A stretch of DNA of 64,000 nucleotides from assembly GCF_001613225.1 (NCBI RefSeq), contig NZ_BDBY01000034.1, positions 62,001-126,000 on the forward strand, given 5' to 3'. Positions 43,314 through 50,358 of this stretch are shown one piece after another. The DNA comes from Nocardia pseudovaccinii NBRC 100343 (GTDB lineage Bacteria; Actinomycetota; Actinomycetes; Mycobacteriales; Mycobacteriaceae). Position numbers and translations under genes: made by a program. The stretch's first letter is position 1. Each line of letters starts with the position of its first letter. Under the pieces are notes generated by a model. That model was not told where the DNA came from. It did no database searches and saw only the letters and a list, made by a program, of their open reading frames with translations.

Positions 43314-44051
43314 TCAGCTGTGGCGCCGGGCGGTTCGGCGCCGCTCGGCGCGGTGAGCGAGTGCATCGATGATGCGTTGCCATGCCGGTGACGCCTCGGA
43401 GATCCGGGAAGAGATCAGTTGCAGGCTCTCTGGTCGGCCGTTGTCTCGTTCGTGTTCGATCTCCCATGCGTCCAGGTCGTCGATGAGCCGGTCCAGGCGT
43501 GGATCGTGCGGATCCCAGTCGACTGCTCGATCGCAGGCGAGATACAGGCGCGTGGTCTCGGGGTCGTCGAGGCCCGCGGTCTTGTCCCGTATCCGCTGCG
43601 GCATGGCCTGCGGGTCCAGCGCCTGCAGCAGGATCCACGAGTCGCGCTCGAGTCGCACCCTCTGTTCGCTGACGCCGAGACTACGCATCCGGTTCAGGAT
43701 GGCGACCACGTCGGGGGGCAGAACAAGGCTTTCACCGCTTGCCAAATCGGCGATGCGGCCGCGGTATTCGGTGAGCTGGTCGATCTTGCGCTGCAATTCA
43801 ACGTCGATGTCGGCGATGGCCGCGGCGAACTCGGTCGGCTTTGCATGGAGCAGCGCATCGATACGGGCCAGCGGAACACCGGCGTCGGCGAGGGTCCTGA
43901 TCCGGATGAGGTCCACCGCGGCTTGCGCGCTGTAGCGGCGGTAGCCGGAGGCGTCGCGCTCGGGCTCGGGCAACAGGCCGACGTGGTGGTAGTGGCGAAC
44001 GGCGCGCACGGTCACGCCCGCAGTCGCCGCTAACCGGCCGATGGTCAGCAC
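43314..44051 (-). CDS. MerR-family regulator
   Basis: 245 residues. Seen: MLTIGRLAATAGVTVRAVRHYHHVGLLPEPERDASGYRRY with the winged HTH, and TLADAGVPLARIDALLHAKP leading into the dimerisation coiled coil; a TipAL-like helical effector domain follows without metal-binding Cys. It follows the alpha/beta hydrolase gene by 30 bases on the same strand and probably forms an operon with it. Confidence 0.88.
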   Translation of the reverse strand: MLTIGRLAATAGVTVRAVRHYHHVGLLPEPERDASGYRRYSAQAAVDLIRIRTLADAGVPLARIDALLHAKPTEFAAAIADIDVELQRKIDQLTEYRGRIADLASGESLVLPPDVVAILNRMRSLGVSEQRVRLERDSWILLQALDPQAMPQRIRDKTAGLDDPETTRLYLACDRAVDWDPHDPRLDRLIDDLDAWEIEHERDNGRPESLQLISSRISEASPAWQRIIDALAHRAERRRTARRHS

Positions 44052-44081
44052 CGTTCCCCTGTCGTCATGGTTGCGCCGAGT

Positions 44082-44984
44082 CTAGTGGGGCGCCACCCGG
44101 TCTACGACGTCGCGGATCGCCTGGACCACGGCGTCGGGGCGGTCGAAGCAGAGCCGGTGGTGGAGGGTGTCGGAGAGGATGCGTTGTTCCCCGTGCGAGA
44201 CCCCGCTCACCAGGGCCGCGTCCATTCGCGTCTTGGCGTCGTTCATCTCCGGCGAGGTCAGCGTCTGCTGGGTAGGGTCGCTGCCCACGACGGTTAGTGC
44301 GACAACCGGGACGTCCGGGATATTCGGCCCCGCTCGCAGTTCGCTGGCGAGGTCGGTCAAGGTGGCACGCTCGGCGATGCCGACCCGCATCCATTCGTCG
44401 CTCACCTTGGCATCGATCAGTGGTTGCCGTATGTGCTCGGGGTAGTCCGCGAGCAACTCGGCGTGTATCTCGCGCAGGGCCGGGCGCATCTTTCGGAGCT
44501 GCTCCGGATCAGGTCCCATCTGCTCGATGGCGGCCAGACTCGCTGTGGGAGGCATGAATTCGTCCCAGTCGCGGTGCAGGACGTCCAAGCAGACCAGTCC
44601 CGCCACGTCCTGCGGGTACAACTGCGCGAACCGATGCGCGTAGCAGCCGCCGAGGGAGTGTGCCGCGAGAACGTAGGGAGCGGTGACGTTCTGGGCGCGC
44701 AGCAGCTCGCGCAGTTCCGTGGCCACCGCGGCGGCAGTGCGCGGCAGGGCCAGGGAATCGCTGTAGCCCGTGCCGCCACGGTCGTAGACCACAGCGGTGG
44801 TGAATTGCGAAACCTGTTGCTGGACACCGAAGTAGTCCAAGCCGACCGCGCTCGCGCCAGGCAGGAACACGACGGCCGGTCCGCCACTGCCCGACCGATG
44901 CACGAAAACACGGCGGCCGTCGATTTCCTCGAACCCGCCGATCGGCGGAGCGAGCCGAGTCGCGGAAGTGATGTCATTCGTCAT
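44082..44984 (-). CDS. Alpha/beta-hydrolase under MerR control
   Basis: 300 residues from ATG 44984 with GGAG at nine bases. Seen: VVFLPGASAVGLDYFGVQQQV, VYDRGGTGYSDSLALP, nucleophile elbow AAHSLGG near 119, and a C-terminal His region. Function unknown; could detoxify an ester-like effector sensed by the MerR protein. A MerR-type dyad sits just upstream. Confidence 0.85.
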   Translation of the reverse strand: MTNDITSATRLAPPIGGFEEIDGRRVFVHRSGSGGPAVVFLPGASAVGLDYFGVQQQVSQFTTAVVYDRGGTGYSDSLALPRTAAAVATELRELLRAQNVTAPYVLAAHSLGGCYAHRFAQLYPQDVAGLVCLDVLHRDWDEFMPPTASLAAIEQMGPDPEQLRKMRPALREIHAELLADYPEHIRQPLIDAKVSDEWMRVGIAERATLTDLASELRAGPNIPDVPVVALTVVGSDPTQQTLTSPEMNDAKTRMDAALVSGVSHGEQRILSDTLHHRLCFDRPDAVVQAIRDVVDRVAPH

Positions 44985-44998
44985 GCGACAAGACTCCA

Positions 44999-45019
44999 AC
45001 CCTGACCCAGGGTAAGGGT
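44999..45019 (-). promoter_or_regulatory. MerR-type operator/promoter
   Basis: On the minus strand the arms ACCCTTACCC and GGGTCAGGGT (nine of ten paired) flank a single base. TTGACC at 45021-45016 can act as -35 with a -10 about 19 bases on. This long-spacer dyad is what MerR activators remodel. The -10 (GAGTCT) is poor. Confidence 0.65.
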
Positions 45020-45053
45020 CAATCCTTCCGCCGCAGTGCCCGAAACGTGCTGA

Positions 45054-45629
45054 TCAACGCGCCGCCTGCGACAGGTCGGATGGCCCGTGCTCGAAGACGA
45101 AGCCGCGCAGAGCCAGAAAGCGCATAACGCCGACCGCCGCCAGGATGGCGATCACCGCGCAGATCTGTGCGATCTCACCGAGGCCGGGTGCCCAGAATTC
45201 GAGACCGGCGAGCGCCGCGGTGCTGATCAACAGGCCGATCAGCACCAGCCCGCCCCCTTCCCACTGTGCGGTGAACCAGCCGACCCGCCCGGCCGCGTGG
45301 AAGGTGAGCTGCCGGTGCAGTTCGTTCGCGATCACCGTGCTGACGATCGAGCCGGCGATATTGGCGACCAGCGGGCCGATCCCGTTCATGGCCATGAACA
45401 GCAGGATGTAGGCAACGTTGCTGGACCCGCCGACCAGGGCGAAGCGGATCAGCTGGGCGAAGGCGTGATCACCGCCCAGATACCGCGTCACGCGGGCGAG
45501 TCGGTCGAGCCATTCCGTACGCAGCATCGGATAGTGGCCAGCATTGATAGTCAGATCGATGCCATCGAGGATCGTCTTGACCCCGTACGCCTTCCCCAAC
45601 CCGGAAGCTGCAATTGCTGTGCTGTTCAC
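45054..45629 (-). CDS. GtrA-family membrane protein fused to ABC-ATPase start
   Basis: Residues from about 50 to 190 are GtrA-like: RFALVGGSSNVAYILLFMAM, GSIVSTVIANELHRQLTFH, GLVLIGLLISTAALAGL and AVIAILAAVGVMRFLALRGFVF give four membrane helices (polyprenyl-phosphate sugar flippase group). The first 32 residues instead read NSTAIAASGLGKAYGVKTILDGIDLTINAGH, the start of a DrrA-type ABC ATPase just before its Walker A. So a deletion joined the two. A native GtrA start may be the ATG at 45527, which has no ribosome site. Without the ATPase body the N-terminus is probably non-functional. Confidence 0.75.
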   Translation of the reverse strand: MNSTAIAASGLGKAYGVKTILDGIDLTINAGHYPMLRTEWLDRLARVTRYLGGDHAFAQLIRFALVGGSSNVAYILLFMAMNGIGPLVANIAGSIVSTVIANELHRQLTFHAAGRVGWFTAQWEGGGLVLIGLLISTAALAGLEFWAPGLGEIAQICAVIAILAAVGVMRFLALRGFVFEHGPSDLSQAAR

Positions 45630-45636
45630 GTGAACA
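45623..45636. promoter_or_regulatory. 14-base perfect palindrome at ABC-type start
   Basis: TGTTCACGTGAACA, fully symmetric, contains the GTG start of the ABC-ATPase remnant. It is of the TetR-operator kind and is probably the leftover operator of the lost transporter gene. Confidence 0.55.
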
Positions 45637-46016
45637 CTGTCGCCAGCCCGGCTGATGCCGACCTGACGCCAACCTGACACGCCCACTGATACGCGCCCGG
45701 ACCGAGACCTGGAGCCACGAGGAATTCCTCGCCGCATGCCGAAACGCGAGGTCGCCGCCCCAGAAGCCCACGGCGATGAATGCCACATCCGCACCGCCCG
45801 CTTTAGACTGCTGCTCACCGGCTGCGTGCCGCGCATGCTGGCGCAACGCAGCGTGACCCCGACCTCGACCGCGACCCACCTGACCTATGACGTCGTTGTC
45901 TGATACCCGATGCATTGCCACATCGATCCGACAAGATCGGCAGGAGCCTGCGAATTCGGTGTGCGGGAGCGCGTCGGCGAGCAAAATGGCGGGGACGGCA
46001 CAAGTAGGGAGGTTTC
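45637..46016. other. Non-coding or degraded stretch
   Basis: About 380 bases between the GtrA gene and the MBL gene. No recognised gene or RNA; short open frames lack similarity I can name. It probably contains the divergent promoters. Confidence 0.4.
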
Positions 46017-46733
46017 ATGGAAACCCGTACCGACGAGATCGCCGAAGATATCTACCGCATCTCTACCTTCATTCCCGAGGTAGGGCCGACGGGCTTCACC
46101 TTCAATCAGTTCCTCGTCGATGCCGAGGAACCGTTGTTGTTCCACGCCGGTATGCGCGCGTTGTTTCCGCTGGTGTCCGCGGAAATCGCGCGGATCATGC
46201 CGGTGGAACGGTTGCGCTGGATCACCTTCGGTCATGTCGAAGCCGACGAATGCGGAGCGATGAACCTCTTCCTCGCTGCCGCACCGCATGCGCAGGTGGC
46301 GCACGGTGAGCTCGGCTGCCTCGTCTCGATCGACGATATGGCGGATCGGCCGCCGCGTCGGTTGGCCGACGGTGAGGTCATCGATCTCGGCGGCCGTCGA
46401 GTACGGCATCTGGATACTCCGCACGCACCGCACAACTGGGAGGCGCGCGTGCTGTACGAGGAGACCACCGGCGTGCTGTTCTGCGGTGACCTGATGACCC
46501 AGCTGGGAAGTGGCCCGGCACTGACCGATTCCGACCTGGTCGAGCAGGCGGCCGTCGCGGAGGACGTGTTCCACGCCACCTCGTTGGGGCCCGCCGTGCC
46601 CGCCACTCTGAATCGGCTCGCGGAGCTGGCACCCACCACGCTGGCGATCATGCACGGTTCCAGCTTCGTCGGAGACGGGGCCACTGCGCTGCGCAATCTC
46701 GCCACGGTCTACCAGGACCGCTTGGACTCCTGA
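46017..46733 (+). CDS. MBL-fold diiron (ODP/flavodiiron-like) protein
   Basis: 238 residues. Seen: iron ligands HVEADE (His73, Glu75, Asp77), APHNWEA near 140, CGDLM near 160 and MHGSS near 216, matching the oxygen-binding diiron core of flavodiiron proteins. The flavodoxin domain is absent, so it is an ODP-type oxygen or nitric-oxide sensor/reductase core. GGGAGG is four bases from the ATG. A terminator follows. Confidence 0.85.
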   Translation: METRTDEIAEDIYRISTFIPEVGPTGFTFNQFLVDAEEPLLFHAGMRALFPLVSAEIARIMPVERLRWITFGHVEADECGAMNLFLAAAPHAQVAHGELGCLVSIDDMADRPPRRLADGEVIDLGGRRVRHLDTPHAPHNWEARVLYEETTGVLFCGDLMTQLGSGPALTDSDLVEQAAVAEDVFHATSLGPAVPATLNRLAELAPTTLAIMHGSSFVGDGATALRNLATVYQDRLDS

Positions 46734-46744
46734 TCGCCCGGAAG

Positions 46745-46770
46745 CGCACGGCCGCCGATGTTTCCGTGCG
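46745..46770. terminator. Hairpin between convergent MBL and LuxR genes
   Basis: CGCACGG / CCGTGCG with a 12-base loop, eleven bases after the MBL stop and before the convergent LuxR gene. Could serve both directions. Confidence 0.5.
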
Positions 46771-46896
46771 GCTCGTCACAAAGCCGACCGGGACAACGAC
46801 TTCCACGCCATCCAAAGCCATAGACGCAGTGCAGGCTTCCTCCGACGCCTGTGCCAACGTCGACGATCTCAGCATCGCCGGGGTGCGGGCCGCGGG

Positions 46897-47670
46897 CTAA
46901 CCCGGGCGGACGAGGCCGAGACTGTGCGCTTTGCGCAGTGCCGAGATGCGGTCGCGCACACCGAGTTTGCGGTAGATGTTCTCGGTGTGCTTGGACACGG
47001 TCGCTGGGGTGATCGCGAGTCTGGTGCCGATGGCGCGAGCGGTCAGCCCATCACATAGCAGAGTCAGGACCGCGAGCTCACGTGGAGTGATCTTGTGTTC
47101 GGCGGGGTCTCCCGGTCCCGTGCCGGTGATGACCGCTGCCTCGTGGGCTTCGACGGTGTCGAGCAATGATCTGGCGAGCGCGGCGTATTCGAGGTCGCGA
47201 TCGCTGAATCCGAGGCCGCTGCGGCTCATGATGACACTGCGGATTCTGCCCGGCCCCGCGGACAGCGGCAGAGCGAGCTGGCGGTCGATGCCGATCGCGT
47301 CCTTACCCGCTCGATATCCCTCCCCTTTCCACCAGCGGTCGTCGGCGACCTCGTCCATGCTCAGTGGTGTCATGTCCCGAGTGTGTGCATAGTGCCGCAG
47401 CAAGGGATGAGATCGCATGTGCGCGTGGATGAGTGCGTCCAGCGGGGCCTCGTACAACCAGTCAGGGGAACCGGTGAGCGCGTGACCGGTGCCTGCGTCC
47501 CAGTTCAGGTCGACCAGAACAGCCAGGTCACACGGTAGGTCAGCGGTCAACCTCTGCATCAAGAGCGGCCAGACCCGCACCGGCTGCTTCTCGGTGATGA
47601 TCTCCAGCGCTAGATCGTGGATCTTCTTGGCGTCCCCACCCAGCCGATCGGTCACTCCTGCATTGTGCAC
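46897..47670 (-). CDS. LuxR-family regulator
   Basis: 257 residues from GTG 47670 (start uncertain; GTG 47655 possible). Seen: an N-terminal sensory region containing PLDALIHAHMRSHPLLRHYA and RSVIMSRSGLGFSDRD (GAF-like), and the C-terminal LuxR HTH ITPRELAVLTLLCDGLTARAIGTRLAITPATVSKHTENIYRKL. No receiver domain. Ligand and targets unknown; the neighbours are a secreted repeat protein (divergent) and the MBL gene (convergent). Confidence 0.86.
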   Translation of the reverse strand: MHNAGVTDRLGGDAKKIHDLALEIITEKQPVRVWPLLMQRLTADLPCDLAVLVDLNWDAGTGHALTGSPDWLYEAPLDALIHAHMRSHPLLRHYAHTRDMTPLSMDEVADDRWWKGEGYRAGKDAIGIDRQLALPLSAGPGRIRSVIMSRSGLGFSDRDLEYAALARSLLDTVEAHEAAVITGTGPGDPAEHKITPRELAVLTLLCDGLTARAIGTRLAITPATVSKHTENIYRKLGVRDRISALRKAHSLGLVRPG

Positions 47671-47844
47671 CAACGGATCTCGTATATCAGCCGAAAGGCC
47701 GGACTGCTATACGCAAGTCTGCGAATAGCAACGGACGCAACGTGGACACTACCGTTGAAGTGCACGTAATCAGTTGGCCGACAACACTTTCGAGTCAATG
47801 CGCTCGGCAGCGGTGGTGTCGGAAGACACGAACAGGGGACAATC

Positions 47845-48435
47845 ATGATGCGACGGATCATGGTATCGATGGGGTCGGTGTCGGCGGCGCGCGAAAATGC
47901 ACGTTTCCGTCGTCGGCGCCTCATGATCTCGGCGGCAACGCTATTGGCCGCCGCCGGAATCACTGGCACTACGCTCAGTGCCGCCCCCACAGCGCACGCT
48001 GACGTACTGTCGCTGTACCCGCTTTACACATGGTGGAATCCGGAACGCGGCGACAACTTCACCACCGGCAACCGCAACGACGAAAACAGCGCCACCGCCG
48101 CCGCCTACCTGCCCATCCGCAAGGAAGCCTTCGTCTACGAGACCCAGCAGCCGGGAACCGTACCGCTGCACCTGTTCTGGAGCAACAGCCGCCAGGACAA
48201 CTTCAGCACAGCGACGCAGGTAGGCATCGATTCCGCCTACAGTGCCGGATATACCTACATCGGCATTCAGGGATATATCAACACCAGCCAGGAGCCCGGC
48301 ACAAGCCCGCTGTACCAGTTCTGGAGCGAAGCGCGCCAGGACAACGTCATCGCGGTCGATCAGACCACCATCGACTCCGCGTACAGCGCAGGTTATGTGC
48401 TCATCCGCGTCGAAGGCTACGCGCCGCACTACTGA
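47845..48435 (+). CDS. Secreted protein with three beta repeats
   Basis: 196 residues. Signal peptide ISAATLLAAAGITGTTLSAAPTAHA (cleavage near 52). The mature part holds three copies of a repeat of about 45 residues: PLYTWWNPERGDNFTT, PLHLFWSNSRQDNFSTA and PLYQFWSEARQDNVIA, each followed by A(Y)SAGY...EGY-like text. This resembles DUF5648/tryptophan-rich beta-prism-like repeats of extracellular actinobacterial proteins; ligand unknown. It carries no catalytic motif that I recognise. AGGGG precedes the ATG pair. Confidence 0.75.
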   Translation: MMRRIMVSMGSVSAARENARFRRRRLMISAATLLAAAGITGTTLSAAPTAHADVLSLYPLYTWWNPERGDNFTTGNRNDENSATAAAYLPIRKEAFVYETQQPGTVPLHLFWSNSRQDNFSTATQVGIDSAYSAGYTYIGIQGYINTSQEPGTSPLYQFWSEARQDNVIAVDQTTIDSAYSAGYVLIRVEGYAPHY

Positions 48436-48486
48436 CCCGAGAAGATTGCGGCCATCCGGCGGCGATCGGCGGTATAGAAAGTTCCC

Positions 48487-48969
48487 ATGGCTCGCATCGG
48501 CGTCACCGGACATATGAACATCACGGCCGACACAGTCCCGTTCGTGTACGACGGGATCAGGAAAGTCCTTGCCAGACAGGGAGACCCCGACGATCTGGTG
48601 GGTGTCAGCTGCATTGCTCGCGGCGCCGACTCGGTGTTCGCCCGGGCGGTGCTCGATGCCGGTGGGCGGCTGGAAGTAGTACTGCCGTCCGCGAATTATC
48701 GACAGCGGAAGGTGAAACCCGACCACGCGGAGCTGTTCGACGAGCTGATCGCACGCGCCCATACCGTGCGCGTCATGGACTTCGACGATGCCGGACGGGA
48801 AGCCTACGAGGCCGCGAACGAAGCCGTGCTGTCATCCTGCGATCGGCTCGTCGCGGTATGGGATGGCGAGGTCGGCGGCAAAGGCGGGACCGGCACGGTG
48901 GTCGCGCTGGCGCGAGCCCGTGACGTGCCGGTGGAGATCGTTTGGCCGGACGGAGCCGAGCGAGAGTGA
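48487..48969 (+). CDS. SLOG-like nucleotide-binding Rossmann protein
   Basis: 160 residues. Seen: RIGVTGHMNIT with the G-x-TGH phosphate loop, GVSCIARGADSVFARAVLDAGG, and GGTGTVVALARARDVPVEIVWP. This matches the SLOG superfamily (DprA/LOG-like fold), which binds nucleotides or nucleotide-derived signals and occurs in immune systems and as solitary genes. No TIR, CARF or effector partner is beside it. Confidence 0.7.
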   Translation: MARIGVTGHMNITADTVPFVYDGIRKVLARQGDPDDLVGVSCIARGADSVFARAVLDAGGRLEVVLPSANYRQRKVKPDHAELFDELIARAHTVRVMDFDDAGREAYEAANEAVLSSCDRLVAVWDGEVGGKGGTGTVVALARARDVPVEIVWPDGAERE

Positions 48970-48991
48970 CCTACCGATTGTCTTGCCGAGC

Positions 48992-49561
48992 TCAGCCGAA
49001 CAGACCGGCGCGCGCCGCGGTCGAAGCCACTGCCGCGGCCGCGTCGGCGGTGCTGTCGTCCACCGGCTCACGGGTGATCAGCACCCGGAAATAGATCGGC
49101 GCCACAAGAGTTTTGATCAGCTCGACGGGGTTTGTACCAGCGGGGAGTTCACCGCGTTCGACGGCGCGCGTCACGACCGGCAGCGCCTTGCGGATGCGGT
49201 CACGGAAGGCATGGCGGGTCGGATCGGGCGGCGCGGCGTTGGACAGCATGACAGCGAGGACCGCCCGGCCGGACGGGCTGCTGATCCACGCGACCAGACT
49301 GCGCGCCAGCGCGCGCAGGTCGTCCTCGACCGAACCCGTGTCGGGGATGGGGATTTCCGCTTCGACGCTGTCGGCCAGTGCATCAGCGATCAGTTCGTCC
49401 CGGTCGGCCCAGCGCCGGTAGACGGTGGTTTTGTGCACACCGACGCGCTGGGCGACGTTCTCGACGGTGAATGCGGCGTACCCGTGCTCGCTCAACTCGT
49501 CGACGGTCGCGGCGAGCACGGCGGCGCGAACCTTGGGTCCGCGTCCTAGAGGTGCGGTCAT
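48992..49561 (-). CDS. TetR-family regulator
   Basis: 189 residues from ATG 49561 with AAGGAG six bases away. Seen: HTH (VRAAVLAATVDELSEHGYAAFTVENVAQRVGVHKTTVYRRWADRDELI) and TetR_C_11-like ligand domain. The divergent DUF1772 gene is its likely target through the palindrome at 49607-49631. Confidence 0.88.
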   Translation of the reverse strand: MTAPLGRGPKVRAAVLAATVDELSEHGYAAFTVENVAQRVGVHKTTVYRRWADRDELIADALADSVEAEIPIPDTGSVEDDLRALARSLVAWISSPSGRAVLAVMLSNAAPPDPTRHAFRDRIRKALPVVTRAVERGELPAGTNPVELIKTLVAPIYFRVLITREPVDDSTADAAAAVASTAARAGLFG

Positions 49562-49572
49562 TGCAACTCCTT

Positions 49573-49631
49573 GTTGCGATATCGGCTTACGGCAGGCATG
49601 CTGACGATATCGCAACTTGATGTTGCGATAT
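49573..49631. promoter_or_regulatory. TetR operator: perfect palindrome plus half-site
   Basis: ATATCGCAAC / GTTGCGATAT around TTGAT at 49607-49631, and a third GTTGCGATAT at 49573-49582 beside the TetR start. The repeated half-site points to regulation of both divergent genes. Confidence 0.75.
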
Positions 49632-49646
49632 GAGATGGGAGTTCCG

Positions 49647-50177
49647 ATGTTGTCGAAATCCGTCCGGGCCGCGGCGCTGCTGTTCCCCGGCCTGCTCGCC
49701 GGTGCGTTCGGCTACGGCGCGGTGAACGTGCTGTACGCGTTTCGCGAAGTGCCCCTTGATGTTCGGTTCACTTTTCATACCGCGCTGATGCGCGTCAACG
49801 GCCCGGTGATGCAGTCGCTGATGGGTCTCGCCGTCCTGAGCACGCTGATTCTGGCCGTGCGGGCGAAGTCATCGTCGCGGTGGATCGCGGCGGGCGCCTC
49901 AGCGCTGACGTTCATCTCATTCCTGGTGACCCGCTTCGGAAACGTGCCGATCAACCAGCAGATCAAACGCTGGGCGGTAGGCACGCCCCCCAGCGACTAC
50001 GCCGACATCCTGCGACGTTGGGAACTGTTCCATTTCACCCGAACCGGTTGCGCACTGATCGCATTCATCCTCGTGATCACCGTCGTCGTCGGATCCACCC
50101 CGACCCGCGACGACGCCACGCACACCAGCTCCGCCGCCGACCAAGCCCCGGCCGAGGTCGCCGCAACGTCCCGGTGA
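49647..50177 (+). CDS. DUF1772-family membrane protein
   Basis: 176 residues with four hydrophobic segments (LLFPGLLAGAFGYGAVNVLY; PVMQSLMGLAVLSTLILAV; WIAAGASALTFISFLV; FTRTGCALIAFILVITVVV) and the family's NVPINQQIKRW. The group is related to anthrone oxygenases but most members are uncharacterised. Start ATG 49647 chosen for GGGAG upstream. Controlled by the divergent TetR in all likelihood. Confidence 0.82.
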   Translation: MLSKSVRAAALLFPGLLAGAFGYGAVNVLYAFREVPLDVRFTFHTALMRVNGPVMQSLMGLAVLSTLILAVRAKSSSRWIAAGASALTFISFLVTRFGNVPINQQIKRWAVGTPPSDYADILRRWELFHFTRTGCALIAFILVITVVVGSTPTRDDATHTSSAADQAPAEVAATSR

Positions 50178-50358
50178 CGCCCCAGGCCGAGCCGTCTGCC
50201 TGTACTCCGACGACCGAGGCGAGATCATCTACGACGAACACGTCGAGGCACTGCGGTCCCATACGGATCGGCGGGAAGTTCGCCAGCAGCAGACGGATGC
50301 AGGCATCACAGCCGTCGGCGGCGGCCCCGGTATCGTATCCGGGGCCGCACACGAATCG

